From an uncultured Myxococcales bacterium (lineage in GTDB: Bacteria; Myxococcota_A; UBA9042), in contig CAJBNH010000042.1 of assembly GCA_903955385.1 (NCBI GenBank), positions 1 to 49,561 of the forward strand: a DNA stretch of 49,561 bases, read 5' to 3'. Position 1 is the first letter of the stretch; each line of letters opens with the position of its first letter. Shown piece by piece: positions 1-8,994 of this stretch. The translations under genes were made by a program, and so were the position numbers. The notes under the pieces are model-generated. The model searched no databases, was not told the origin of the DNA, and saw nothing but the letters and a program-made list of their open reading frames with translations.

Positions 1-2006
1 AACACCCAACCGACCGCGGCCGAGTCGGCATAGCCGTTGTCTGTCAGGTAGCAGGCGAGGTTGCCCGACGTCGGCAAGCCCGGGTTGCCGCAGATGCCCG
101 GCGTGCCCCCCAGGCCCAGCCACGAGTCGGGCGTCGCGCAGTCGTCTTCGTTGTTGCCCAAGATGCCGATGCGAACGCGGGTGCCGCCGCCGGTCGCGTT
201 CAGCCCCTCAGCGTGGCAGTTCGCCTGCAAACTTGGCTTGGGCATCAATGACTTCCATGCGACCAACCCAAGCTGCGTCGGCACCGGCTTGTCTGCGGCG
301 AACAGGTCCCGCAGCGACGTCCCGACGGCGGGCAGCGTCAGCCACCGCTCGACCACGCCCGCCTTGTCTTCGGGCTTGCCCGTGCGCATCGCCACCCGCA
401 CCTGCTGGATCGGCAGCGTCCAGAACCCCGGCAGCTTGGCCTGTTGGGAGTCTGGCAAAATCGCTTGCCCATTCAGAGACTTGGCTTCCGTCCACAGCGT
501 TGAGGTGAAGCCTGCCTCCTTGTCGGCGCCGTCAACCTTCAGCACCAGCGTCCAGCCACCACCGTCGGCGTGCATGTCGCAGTACGCCGCGAAGGGCTCG
601 ATGGGGCCCGCACCGTCGGGGTCCAGCGTGTAGACGCCGCTGGGGGCCGTGGGGTGCGCGGCGAGCAACGTTGCACAGCTGGCGACCGGTGCGACCTGAT
701 TGATCTGGCAGATGGCAGACTTGCACGTGCCGGCGAGGTTCTGGTCGGCAAGGCCGCAGCTGGTGCCGTCGTCGACCACGGTGTGGGCGCAGGCCAGACC
801 GACCTCGCAGCCGTCCAGCGTGCAAGGGTTGCCGTCGTTGCAATCCCTTGGAGCTGTGGGGGGTTGGCACTTGCCGCCGCCGCAGATGGCGCCGATCTCG
901 CACGCCTTGTCGTCGTCGCAGGGCGTCGCGGTCGCGCGGGCGCAGACATAGCAGCCGAGTTCGATGTCCGGGACGTCGTTCCAAACGCCGCTGTCGTACA
1001 TCTCGGCAAAATCCTCGTTGCCGCCCGCGTCGTTGGGCTCGCCGCCTGCCCAACCCTGAAAGCCGCCCTTCTTCGCGTTGCTCCAGCGCCAGATGCCCTC
1101 GTGCGCCCGGTCGGTCGCGCCGATCCACAACGCCTGCACGCCGCACTCTGCGGTGGCCAGATCGCGTACATACTTGTTTTCGTACTTGTTGTGGATGCTG
1201 ACGAGCTCGCCGTCCCACGCCTGACAGGCCGCCCGCGCTTGGGTCCAGGTGACCTTGCCACCAAACGCCTCAAAGCAGCGACCGAATTGCTCAGACCCTG
1301 AGCACGCTTGCGGCGCCGGCTCGGGGCGCGGCTCGCAGCCCTTGACGGGGTCACAGGTGTCGTAGGTGCAGATCTGGCCGTCGTCGCAGGGTTTGTCGTC
1401 TCCCGGCGGACAGTAGCCGTACTCGCAGTTGGACGGCTCCAGACACGCGTTGCCGTCTGCGCACGGGGCCTTGTTGTGGATGTAGGCGCACCCTTGCCCC
1501 GGCTGGCAGACGTCGTCCGTGCAGCCGTTGCCGTCGTCGCAGACTCGCGGCTTGCCCGCCACGCACGCGCCGTCGACGCACAAGTCACCGACCGTGCAGG
1601 GGTCGCCGTCCTGGCACGCCCCGTTCTGCAGCGTGTTCTGACAGCCGCCAGCTTTCAGGCACGTGTCGGTCGTGCAGCCGTTGCCATCGTCGCAGGACTC
1701 TTGAAAACCCTTGGAGCAGAAGCCGTCCACGCACGACGCGCCCCAAGTGCAAGGGTCACCGTCGTCGCAGTCGAAGTCGTTGCCGCAGGGGCACCCGGCA
1801 CCACCGGGGCAGGGATCGACAGTTGTGTCGGTGGGTTCTGAGGTGTCGATGGCGGCGTCGGTCGCTGCGGTCGCGTCTGTGGGCAGGTCGGTGTCGGCGG
1901 TCTCGGCGACGTCGAAAGCGTCGGCAGACTCCACCGTTGCGGTGTCCGAGCAGGCTGCCGGCAGCACCAGCGCGAACAGCACGACCATCGCGCGGCAAGG
2001 CCTCAT
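1..2006 (-). CDS. Cys-rich lipoprotein with C-type lectin and fibrinogen-like domains (3' end cut by window edge)
   Basis: The reading frame is open to position 1, so the C-terminus is missing; 668 residues are visible. The start at 2006 has GGAG upstream. The N-terminus is a lipoprotein signal ending at Cys19, followed by an Asp/Thr-rich linker to about residue 64. Four to five Cys repeats (pattern CDDGxxCT) cover 66-235. Residues 236-358 look like a C-type lectin fold: FGRCFEAFGGKVTWTQARAAC, WIGATD, GGEPNDAGGNEDFAEM and WNDV are typical. Another Cys block (362-435) leads to a fibrinogen-like region from about 443, with a GVYTLDPDG start and YCDMHADGGGWTLV. These are binding folds, so a surface adhesin or ligand-binding role is inferred. 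It starts 70 bp after the metallohydrolase gene on the same strand and is probably cotranscribed. The ligand is unknown. Confidence 0.85.
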   Translation of the reverse strand, partial: MRPCRAMVVLFALVLPAACSDTATVESADAFDVAETADTDLPTDATAATDAAIDTSEPTDTTVDPCPGGAGCPCGNDFDCDDGDPCTWGASCVDGFCSKGFQESCDDGNGCTTDTCLKAGGCQNTLQNGACQDGDPCTVGDLCVDGACVAGKPRVCDDGNGCTDDVCQPGQGCAYIHNKAPCADGNACLEPSNCEYGYCPPGDDKPCDDGQICTYDTCDPVKGCEPRPEPAPQACSGSEQFGRCFEAFGGKVTWTQARAACQAWDGELVSIHNKYENKYVRDLATAECGVQALWIGATDRAHEGIWRWSNAKKGGFQGWAGGEPNDAGGNEDFAEMYDSGVWNDVPDIELGCYVCARATATPCDDDKACEIGAICGGGKCQPPTAPRDCNDGNPCTLDGCEVGLACAHTVVDDGTSCGLADQNLAGTCKSAICQINQVAPVASCATLLAAHPTAPSGVYTLDPDGAGPIEPFAAYCDMHADGGGWTLVLKVDGADKEAGFTSTLWTEAKSLNGQAILPDSQQAKLPGFWTLPIQQVRVAMRTGKPEDKAGVVERWLTLPAVGTSLRDLFAADKPVPTQLGLVAWKSLMPKPSLQANCHAEGLNATGGGTRVRIGILGNNEDDCATPDSWLGLGGTPGICGNPGLPTSGNLACYLTDNGYADSAAVGWV

Positions 2007-2076
2007 CAAGCGCTCCGTCCGGTGCGGGTCCACGGCCCGTTCCGGCGGCTGGGTGTACGTCCCCGCTGTCGCCCGG

Positions 2077-5000
2077 TCAATGACCCGGGCGGTTGCAGCG
2101 CTCCAATTCCTCCAACACAGGCAACCAGTTCGTGCCTTCCGGAGCCTTGGTGCGCGGTCGTGGCGGAGGAGGCGCTCGCTTGGCGCCGGACCCCAACTTG
2201 CCCAGCGGAGGCTTGTCGTACCCGCCGCCGTCGGCATCGACGAAGATCGGGTTGGTGAAGGCAAATGGCTTGGCGGTCCCGTCGCCCATCAGCGCCTTGG
2301 GCATCGACTGGCTGCCCGACACGTAGGCGACGAAGTAGCCATCACCGTCGACCACCGCCTGGAACGGCACCTTGACCAGCCACCGCGACGTGCCTGCGGT
2401 CACACCGGCCACCTTGTCCTCGGGCTTCAGCGAGATCTTCTGCACCTGCCAGGGCTTGGCGGGGGTCTCGTTGCGCTCTCCGGGGGGCGGCGTGGTGTCG
2501 GTCGGGTTGCGGTAGAGCTCGACCGTGTCGACCGGCATCCAATCGGGCGTCTGCACCTCGACTTCCAGATCGATCGTCGCGCCCTTGGCCGCCGCAAGCG
2601 TCTCGCCCAACCCCACCTTGGCGCCGCTGCCGGACCACGCCGTCATGCGAACGAAGGGGCCGTTGCTGCCGAACGCGCGCTGGCCGTTGACGGCGTGGGC
2701 GAACGCCTGGACGTCAAAGGTGGCGGGGGTGTCCTTGCCCGCGCCGACGTAGACCCATGTGCGCGGACCGCCCGACAGGCTGGAGTGTCGGTCGTGGGTG
2801 TCGGTCACCGCCGTACCAGTCCACTTCACACCGCGAGACAGCAGGGCGTACCACCAGTTGGCAATCGTGGCGAAGCGACTGCGCGACTGTCCGTTCATCA
2901 GCTCCATGGCGGTGAAGCCGGTGGTGAACAGGCCGGTGTCGCCGGTGACAGGGTCGGGGGTGACAGCCGGCATGCGGAACTTGGTGGGGTCGGCCAGGCT
3001 GATGCCCTGCGACAAATCTGCTTGAATCGCAGAGAGATAGCCGCCGTCTGGGTGGTTGACCTGCACGACTCGCTCGCTCGGGTTGTTGGCCTGCAGCGCC
3101 GCAAGGATTTCCGCAGGCGTGTGGCCGGGGCCCTCGCCGCCGCCCCAGTCGAACACGCCGCCCAGAATGTCGAGCGGGTCCCGCACCAAGGGAAACGCGT
3201 TGTAGTGCCCGTAGTCGAACGTGGTCAGCTCGACACCCTGCACGGTCGCCAGGAACTTGCCCGCAGCCAGCGCCTGCACAAACGGGCCGTAGTCGGTGAC
3301 GTAGTCGTGGTCGGTCGAGACCAGCACGTCATGCCCCTCACCCAGAAACGACAGCACACGGTCGCGGTTGGCCACCGGACTGTCGGGCGAGTTGACGCCG
3401 TGCACGTGGAAGTCCCCGGACAGCCAGCCAGAGGTGTCCACCACCTTGCCCAATTCCGCAAACAGCTGCGCGGGCTTGTCCGAGCCGACCGTCACCGGCG
3501 CGCCAGAGCCGTCGGGGGGAAACAGCGAGTACGTCGGGCCCCGCGTCGCCACCACCCGGTAGTCGCCGGGAACGAGATCGAACGACAGCTTGCCGTCCGG
3601 ACCCGCGAACGCCAGCGCGGCGGCCCCGGCGGGCAGTGGGTCCTTGCTGACGTCGTCGAACAGGCTCTGCCCCACCTTCTGACACACGCCTTCGCAGTAC
3701 ACGGTCACTTTGGCGGGCATGGGCGCACCATCGGGCGTGCGGACCAGCACCTCCAGCCGCCCCGCGGGTCCAAAGGTAGTGTCGCTGGCCTGTGCGGTCT
3801 CTCCTGCCTTCACTTCGACGCTGCCCGGCTCGATCGTCTTGCGCCCGGGAGCGTCGGCGTCCAGCTGGTACTTGCCCGGCAGCAGCGCGCCGGAAAACTT
3901 GCCGTCCGCAGCCGTGAGGAACTGGGTCCACGCACGTCCGTCCCGGATTGCGGAAATGCGCACTCCGGCCAAGGGCTTGGCACCTGGCATCTCGACCGCT
4001 CGCCCCGTCACCGTCCCTGTCACCGTGCCCCGCGCCTGCCACACGGCAGAGGTGACGGTTGCAAGCTCGCCGGTACCGACGCCCGCGAGATGCGTCCGGA
4101 ACGCGACGGTGCCGGGAGCGATCTTCAGCGTCGCCGAATTCGCACGCGCCGCTGCCTTGCCAGCAAGCAGCAACGGCAGGCCCTGATCGGTGCCGAACAT
4201 GCACCCCGCACAGCCGGTAATGGTCAGGCAGGCAGCACCGGGCTTGCCGTTGGGCAGCGGGTCCACGGCGATGAAGTGACTCGACGCGTCGCCGCGAAAC
4301 GCGAGGTAGTCGACCGGCTCTGGCGTGTACTTGTAGCCAAAGCCCTTGGTGGTGGACAGCGGGTTGAAGAACTCGACGCTGCCCCCAGACTCGACAAATT
4401 CTCCCATCAGGATGGCGACTTCCTTGTCGCCGTCGTTGCGAAACGCCGAAGCGACCCGCAACGCGTGCTCCGCAGGACGAAGCACGAAATAGCGCGTAAT
4501 CGTGACGGGTTCGTCCTGATCCGGGTCAAACGGCATCTCCAGATCGACGCCAGGCAGGTACTGCGCCACGACGTTGGGCAGGTTGATGAAGTCGAGCAGC
4601 GTGTCCGGCCCGGTGACGGCAAGCACCGCCGCGCCGCCCTTGGACCCGTCTGCCAGAATCTCGAAGTCGGTTGCCAGCTGCGTGCGCCCAAGGTTGAACA
4701 GCAGGCAGTGCTCGCCCATGTTGTCCTGACCGGGTTCGCCGGCAGGTCGAACGATGTCGGCATCGAGCACCGTTCCGCCCCACGGACAAGGCGAAGAGTG
4801 GCGGTCGGGCCCTTGGATGATGAACCGCACGTCGCCGTTGCCAATCAGGAAGTCGCCCACCCGCCCCTGTGCAGCGACACCGCCGATCAGGTCTTTCGCG
4901 TCGGTGATCTTGCGGAGATAGGCGCCCTTGGTCGTCCCCACGCCCACCATCGGTGCCAGGTCGACCGGCACCCGAACAAACTGGGGAGCCGGTGTGCTGT

Positions 5001-5106
5001 CGACGGTTGCATCCGGGGAGTCGGCCGCGCCGCCCCCACAAGACACGGCAACGAAAAGCACGACCAGAAGGACGAGCGGAGCGCGAAGGCGAAGAAGCAA
5101 CGTCAT
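2077..5106 (-). CDS. CehA/McbA-family PHP-domain metallohydrolase lipoprotein
   Basis: A 1009-residue lipoprotein; the signal ends at Cys23 and is followed by a short acidic linker. The region 50-350 is an unassigned beta-rich domain. Residues about 361-445 resemble a carboxypeptidase-regulatory-like domain (GKPLAGVRISAIRDG, then DGKFSGALLPGKYQL), and about 450-550 may be a second one. The C-terminal half carries the PHP metal-binding motifs in order: GDFHVHG (564-570), STDHD (597-601), GHYNAFPL (633-640) and QVNHP (682-686), the pattern of the CehA/McbA family. Members hydrolyse ester or phosphoester-like bonds, but the substrate here cannot be read from sequence. It should act outside the cytoplasm, anchored by lipid. 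A candidate promoter lies at 5196-5224 with a palindrome between it and the start. The lectin lipoprotein follows directly downstream. Confidence 0.85.
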   Translation of the reverse strand: MTLLLRLRAPLVLLVVLFVAVSCGGGAADSPDATVDSTPAPQFVRVPVDLAPMVGVGTTKGAYLRKITDAKDLIGGVAAQGRVGDFLIGNGDVRFIIQGPDRHSSPCPWGGTVLDADIVRPAGEPGQDNMGEHCLLFNLGRTQLATDFEILADGSKGGAAVLAVTGPDTLLDFINLPNVVAQYLPGVDLEMPFDPDQDEPVTITRYFVLRPAEHALRVASAFRNDGDKEVAILMGEFVESGGSVEFFNPLSTTKGFGYKYTPEPVDYLAFRGDASSHFIAVDPLPNGKPGAACLTITGCAGCMFGTDQGLPLLLAGKAAARANSATLKIAPGTVAFRTHLAGVGTGELATVTSAVWQARGTVTGTVTGRAVEMPGAKPLAGVRISAIRDGRAWTQFLTAADGKFSGALLPGKYQLDADAPGRKTIEPGSVEVKAGETAQASDTTFGPAGRLEVLVRTPDGAPMPAKVTVYCEGVCQKVGQSLFDDVSKDPLPAGAAALAFAGPDGKLSFDLVPGDYRVVATRGPTYSLFPPDGSGAPVTVGSDKPAQLFAELGKVVDTSGWLSGDFHVHGVNSPDSPVANRDRVLSFLGEGHDVLVSTDHDYVTDYGPFVQALAAGKFLATVQGVELTTFDYGHYNAFPLVRDPLDILGGVFDWGGGEGPGHTPAEILAALQANNPSERVVQVNHPDGGYLSAIQADLSQGISLADPTKFRMPAVTPDPVTGDTGLFTTGFTAMELMNGQSRSRFATIANWWYALLSRGVKWTGTAVTDTHDRHSSLSGGPRTWVYVGAGKDTPATFDVQAFAHAVNGQRAFGSNGPFVRMTAWSGSGAKVGLGETLAAAKGATIDLEVEVQTPDWMPVDTVELYRNPTDTTPPPGERNETPAKPWQVQKISLKPEDKVAGVTAGTSRWLVKVPFQAVVDGDGYFVAYVSGSQSMPKALMGDGTAKPFAFTNPIFVDADGGGYDKPPLGKLGSGAKRAPPPPRPRTKAPEGTNWLPVLEELERCNRPGH

Positions 5107-5163
5107 GCGGACTCGCAGGCACGAGGAAGGGGGGCTGCTCGTTGGTGATTCGGCTTGGATGCA

Positions 5164-5183
5164 GCACCGCTGCCCAGCGGTGC
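5164..5183. promoter_or_regulatory. perfect inverted repeat in the metallohydrolase leader
   Basis: GCACCGCTG, two bases, CAGCGGTGC. It sits about 13 bp downstream of the proposed -10 element (5196-5201) and 58 bp before the start codon at 5106. It could be an operator DNA site or, once transcribed, an 8-bp stem with a four-base loop. No regulator gene is next to it. Confidence 0.5.
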
Positions 5184-5195
5184 GTCGCGGGCAGC

Positions 5196-5224
5196 AGAAT
5201 AGCCACGCGACGGGTAGGCCGCAA
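5196..5224 (-). promoter_or_regulatory. candidate promoter of the metallohydrolase/lectin operon
   Basis: TTGCGG, 17 bp, TATTCT on the minus strand, about 90 bp before the start codon at 5106. It matches the TTGNNN-17-TANNNT pattern seen upstream of several other genes here. The box is flanked by GTCGCG (5184-5189) and CGCGAC (5206-5211). Confidence 0.5.
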
Positions 5225-5342
5225 GGAAAGCAAGGGGCGGGGGGTCAGCTGGCTGCGGTGCGGCCGGTCAGGCAGGCGCTGGTCCTGCCCCCGTGGCCGA
5301 CGCAAAGCGAATCCTTGAACTCGCGATCGTTCCCAGGGGAAA

Positions 5343-5357
5343 CAGCGAAAACCGCTG
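5343..5357 (-). terminator. short hairpin just after serC, possible terminator
   Basis: CAGCG, five-base loop, CGCTG, followed on the minus strand by TTT and a C run. It begins 4 bp after the serC stop. The stem is short and the T tract is weak, so termination here is only a possibility. Confidence 0.25.
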
Positions 5358-5360
5358 CGG

Positions 5361-6506
5361 CTACCCCTTGACCTGCTTCCAGGCCCACTCGATCCAGGGC
5401 AGCACCTTCTCGATGTCGCTGGTCTCGACAGTGGCCCCACCCCAGAACCGCAGTCCGGGAGGCGCATCGCGGTACGGCGCGACGTCCTTGGCGACGCCCT
5501 CGGCATCCAGCAAGCTCGACACCTTCTTGGCGGTGACGGCCTGATCTTCCGGGCTCTGGGAAGTGAACCACGGATCGACGAACTTGAACGAAATCGAAGT
5601 GTTCGAGCGTGTCGCCGGGTCCTCTGCCAGGAAGTCGATGAACGGTGTCCGCTCCACCCAGCGCTCGAACGCGTGCAGGTTGGCCCGCGACCGGCTCAGC
5701 AGCCCCGACAGCCCGCCCACCTGCTCGGCCCACACCAGCGAGTCGATGGCGTCCTCGACCGCCACCATCGACGGCGTATTGATGGTGTCGCCCAGGAAGA
5801 TGCCTTCCTCGACCTTGCCGCCCTTGGTCATGCGGAAGATCTTCGGCATCGGCCACGACGGCGTGTAGCTCTCCAGCCGCTCGACCGCGCGGGGGCTCAG
5901 CACCAGCATGCCGTGCGCTGCCTCGCCGCCCAGCACCTTCTGCCAAGACCACGTGACCACATCGAGCTTCTTCCAGGGCAGATCCATCGCGAACACTGCC
6001 GACGTCGCATCGCAGATGGTCAGACCCTTGCGGTCATCCTTGATCCAGTCGGCATTGGGCACGCGCACGCCGGAAGTGGTGCCGTTCCAGGTGAAGATGA
6101 CGTCGCGGTCGGTGTCGATCTCGGTCATGTTCGGCAACTTGCCATAGGGCGCCTTGAAGACACGCACGTCCGGCAACTTCAGCTGCTTCTGCAGGTCGGT
6201 GACCCAGCCAAGGCCGAACGCCTCCCAGCCCGCCACGTCGACGCCGCGGGGCCCGAGCAGCGACCACATCGCCATTTCGACGGCGCCGGTGTCCGACGCG
6301 GGCACGATGCCGATGCGGTAATCATCCGGGATGCCGAGGATCTTGCGGCTGCGGTGGATGACGTCGGCCAGCTTGGCCTTGCCCGGCTTGGACCGGTGCG
6401 ACCGGCCGACCAGCGCCCCCTGCAGGGACTGAATGGTCCACCCCGGACGCTTGGCACAGGGACCAGACGAGAAGTTGGGGCAATCGGGCTTGATCGTGGG
6501 CTTCAT
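5361..6506 (-). CDS. serC: phosphoserine aminotransferase, SerC
   Basis: A 381-residue PLP-dependent class V aminotransferase that converts 3-phosphohydroxypyruvate and glutamate to phosphoserine in serine synthesis (cytoplasmic). The opening [18 protein letters not shown], the [13 protein letters not shown] segment and [17 protein letters not shown] are those of the SerC subgroup found in alphaproteobacteria and Methanosarcina. The Schiff-base lysine is Lys190 in [16 protein letters not shown] start nine codons upstream (6533) is possible, but 6506 has GGAG at the right distance and gives the family N-terminus. No serA or serB lies nearby. A good promoter (TTGACC-17-TAGCCT) sits 80 bp upstream. 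Confidence 0.92.
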   Translation of the reverse strand: MKPTIKPDCPNFSSGPCAKRPGWTIQSLQGALVGRSHRSKPGKAKLADVIHRSRKILGIPDDYRIGIVPASDTGAVEMAMWSLLGPRGVDVAGWEAFGLGWVTDLQKQLKLPDVRVFKAPYGKLPNMTEIDTDRDVIFTWNGTTSGVRVPNADWIKDDRKGLTICDATSAVFAMDLPWKKLDVVTWSWQKVLGGEAAHGMLVLSPRAVERLESYTPSWPMPKIFRMTKGGKVEEGIFLGDTINTPSMVAVEDAIDSLVWAEQVGGLSGLLSRSRANLHAFERWVERTPFIDFLAEDPATRSNTSISFKFVDPWFTSQSPEDQAVTAKKVSSLLDAEGVAKDVAPYRDAPPGLRFWGGATVETSDIEKVLPWIEWAWKQVKG

Positions 6507-6586
6507 GGGGGGGGTCTCCAGTGTTCCGGGCACCCCGTCATCCCGGCGGTTCCGCAGGGTCGGTGATGCGCAGAGAGGCGTGCGTG

Positions 6587-6615
6587 AGGCTAAGCAGTTC
6601 GGCAGCCCCGGTCAA
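6587..6615 (-). promoter_or_regulatory. candidate serC promoter
   Basis: TTGACC, 17 bp, TAGCCT on the minus strand; the -35 box matches the sigma-70 consensus in five of six bases. The predicted leader is about 75 nt. Confidence 0.5.
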
Positions 6616-6635
6616 TGCTTCCGAGGCCGTTGCGC

Positions 6636-6663
6636 TTGCGTTTTGACCCGTCCGTACTAGCTT
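6636..6663 (+). promoter_or_regulatory. candidate promoter of the HD phosphohydrolase gene
   Basis: TTGCGT, 16 bp, TAGCTT, about 93 bp before the start at 6757. It lies back to back with the serC promoter, 20 bp away. Weaker than its neighbour. Confidence 0.35.
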
Positions 6664-6756
6664 CGCCAAGCCGGTCGCGGGCACCGTTGGTCCGCAATCG
6701 AAGCCCGCCAGCCCTTTCGCCGCCCCAGCCATCATCGTCCGGGGGGGAGCAGCGCC

Positions 6757-7356
6757 ATGACCGACAAGCCCACCAGTGCGCAGTGGTTTTCGCCCGCCCC
6801 GCCCGCCACCCGCCAAGGTGGCTGGATCCAGACCCGCACCGGACGCAAATTCTGGCCGCTGGACCCGCGCCCTGAGGACGTGCACATCGAGGACATCGCC
6901 CACGCGCTGGCCATGAAGTGTCGCTACGGCGGGCACTGCCTGCGCTTCTACAGCGTGGCGGAACACAGCGTGCTGGTGTCGCAATTCCTGCCGCCAGAGC
7001 TTGCGCTGTGGGGCCTGCTGCACGACGCGGGAGAGGCGTATCTGGCCGACGTCCCGCGACCGGTCAAGCAGCAGCTGACGGGCTTTCACGCACTGGAAGC
7101 GGCGGTGCTGCGTGCGGTCGCGGTGCGCTTCGGACTGCAAGGGGTGGTGGAGCCGCCAGAGGTGAAGCGGATCGACACGGCGCTGCTCAGCGACGAGCGA
7201 AAGGTGTTGATGGCTCCCCTGTTGGACGGGGCGGCAAGCGACGCTGAGTGGGGGGCGACCGAGCCGGGCGTGGGCGCGCACGTCCGCGGGCTGGACCCGG
7301 TGGCGGCGGCCGAGCTGTTCTTGCAGCGGTTCGCCGAGCTGACGCAAGTGCGCTGA
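6757..7356 (+). CDS. HD-domain phosphohydrolase (YfbR-like)
   Basis: A 199-residue cytoplasmic protein with an HD-type metal site: H70 in FYSVAEHSVLVS, H89-D90 in LLHDAGEAYLADVPRPVK, and D140 in VKRIDTALLSDE. The preceding HIEDIAHALAMKCRYGGH is typical of the COG1896/YfbR-like branch, whose characterised member removes phosphate from deoxynucleoside 5'-monophosphates. A role in nucleotide housekeeping is likely but the substrate is not proven. A strong GGGGGAG ribosome site precedes the ATG. It stands alone, divergent from serC and convergent with the next gene, with a gap of only 6 bp. Confidence 0.8.
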   Translation: MTDKPTSAQWFSPAPPATRQGGWIQTRTGRKFWPLDPRPEDVHIEDIAHALAMKCRYGGHCLRFYSVAEHSVLVSQFLPPELALWGLLHDAGEAYLADVPRPVKQQLTGFHALEAAVLRAVAVRFGLQGVVEPPEVKRIDTALLSDERKVLMAPLLDGAASDAEWGATEPGVGAHVRGLDPVAAAELFLQRFAELTQVR

Positions 7357-7362
7357 CGAACG

Positions 7363-8820
7363 CTAGCCGCACTGGCCCGACGGCACGCAGATCTGGTCGG
7401 CGCCGGTGTTGCAGCAGATCTCGCCCGCCCCGCAATCCTGAATCGTCTTGCAGGGCGTCGGCAGCGTGCCGCAGTCCTCGGGACACGTGTCTTGCTCACC
7501 CGCGTCGCAGGTGCCGTTGCCGCACAGGACGCTGCCGTTGCAGCCCTTGGCCGATGCGCATTCTCCCAACGGCATGAACCATTGCGCGGCCGCCTGCAGC
7601 CATGTGTCCTGGCACTTTTGCACGCAGTCGGCGGACGAGCACTGGACCGCGCAATTCAACAGCGCTCCACAGGCCTTGTCGTTGATGCAGGCCATGTACT
7701 GGTCCGGGCACACCTCCTTGGCGCACGAGATCGGGTTGCCGGGAGGGCCACAGTCGCTGGGGCACGTGTCATGCGACTCGTTGGGACCGCATGTGCCGTC
7801 GCCGCACGCGTCAGTCGCGGGGCAGTCGCTGGGGCAGGAGTACTCCTCGCCAGCGTCGCATAGCCCGTCGCCGCACACGGTTCCGCCGTTCACGCAACCC
7901 GCAGCCTGCGCGCACTGAGCCAGCGGCATGAACTGTTGCAAGCCCTCAGGACCGACCTCGACGGCGCACATCTGGATGCAGTCCATCGAGCCCTGGCACT
8001 GCGATGCGCACTCCAGCACCTTGCCGCAGACGGGCTGGCTTTTGCAGATTTCCCAATCCTTCGGACAGTTCAGCGAGGCGCACGCCATCGGGTCGCTGAC
8101 GCCGCAGTCGGCGGGACAGGTCGCTGCGGTCTCGTAGTACTCGCACATGCCGTTGCCGCACATCGGGCCCGTGTAGCAGTCCTCAAGGCAAGTGTCTTGC
8201 TCGCCGTCCTCGCACTTGCCGTTGCCACAACTCGTGGGCGTCAGGCTGATGCAGCCGGTATCGGCGCCGCACTGCAGCACGGTCAGCATCGCGCCGCTGA
8301 TCGGCACCGACTCGCTGCACTTCAGGATGCAGGCGTTGTCGGGGCAGCCGTTGGCGCAGTCGAGGAACTTGGAGCAGCCGGGCGCCATCGCGCACTTCTG
8401 GATCGCCTTGCCGCAATTCAGGTTGACGCACGTCATGGGATTCTTGGTCTGGGTGCAGTCGAACGGGCACGAATTCGCGTCTTCGTTCCAGTCGCACAGG
8501 CCGTCGCCGCACCAGCCGTCGAAGCCGTCGGGACCGGTGTCGGGCTTGACGTCCGCGATGTCCGATTGAATGTCGGTGTGACTGTCCGGCACATCGTGGG
8601 GCTGCGAGTCGGGGTAGGCATCGACTTCGTACGGCGTGGTGTCGGCCCACGGCGTGTCGGCCAGCGCGTCGGTGCCCGTGATGCCGTCCGGGTTGGTCGC
8701 GTCTGCGTCAGCCGCGTCGATCGCCAAACCGCCACCATAGGTGTACGACGCGTCGCCGCAGCCGGTCAGGGCAAGCGGCACTGCGGTCAAAAGCGCTGCA
8801 AACACAGCAAGCTTGCTCAT
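7363..8820 (-). CDS. Cys-rich lipoprotein with three ten-Cys modules
   Basis: A 485-residue lipoprotein. The signal ends LTG-Cys21 and is followed by an Asp-rich linker to about residue 100. Two repeat types alternate. Six short units of the form CGxGxCxxxExxxxCxxDC lie near 104, 198, 221, 316, 339 and 433. Three longer units (131-190, 247-309, 366-427) share ten cysteines spaced C-x4-C-x6-C-x5-C-x5-C-x3-C-x4/5-C-x3-C-x15/17-C-x5-C. The arrangement suggests a rigid, disulphide-bonded, extracytoplasmic protein. No catalytic motif is seen and the function is unknown. It has its own promoter at 8904-8932. Confidence 0.85.
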   Translation of the reverse strand: MSKLAVFAALLTAVPLALTGCGDASYTYGGGLAIDAADADATNPDGITGTDALADTPWADTTPYEVDAYPDSQPHDVPDSHTDIQSDIADVKPDTGPDGFDGWCGDGLCDWNEDANSCPFDCTQTKNPMTCVNLNCGKAIQKCAMAPGCSKFLDCANGCPDNACILKCSESVPISGAMLTVLQCGADTGCISLTPTSCGNGKCEDGEQDTCLEDCYTGPMCGNGMCEYYETAATCPADCGVSDPMACASLNCPKDWEICKSQPVCGKVLECASQCQGSMDCIQMCAVEVGPEGLQQFMPLAQCAQAAGCVNGGTVCGDGLCDAGEEYSCPSDCPATDACGDGTCGPNESHDTCPSDCGPPGNPISCAKEVCPDQYMACINDKACGALLNCAVQCSSADCVQKCQDTWLQAAAQWFMPLGECASAKGCNGSVLCGNGTCDAGEQDTCPEDCGTLPTPCKTIQDCGAGEICCNTGADQICVPSGQCG

Positions 8821-8903
8821 GGAGTCCCCTTCTTCCGGGCGCGGACGACCTCTCGGCCTGACTGGCGGAGATCGCTTCCCTGCGCGTCGGCAAGTGCAGG
8901 GGC

Positions 8904-8932
8904 AGCCTACGACCCACTCCCGGGCCTTTCAA
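8904..8932 (-). promoter_or_regulatory. candidate promoter of the ten-Cys lipoprotein gene
   Basis: TTGAAA, 17 bp, TAGGCT on the minus strand, about 84 bp before the start at 8820 and between the ccm operon end (8995) and this gene. It argues that the lipoprotein gene is not simply the tail of the ccm operon. Confidence 0.5.
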
Positions 8933-8994
8933 CCCTGCCGTGCGCAAGGGGGTGCAGCGAGCGGTCGCAGAAGCCCCTGCCATCTCGTTTTCCG

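Noticed and set aside
1711-5148. A very long plus-strand open frame opposite the metallohydrolase gene
   Set aside because: In GC-rich DNA, stops are rare in the antisense frames. The translation is Arg/His/Ala-rich with no domain, while the opposite strand has a clear PHP protein.
5361-6533. Longer start for serC at 6533
   Set aside because: The start at 6506 has a well-placed GGAG and gives the conserved family N-terminus.
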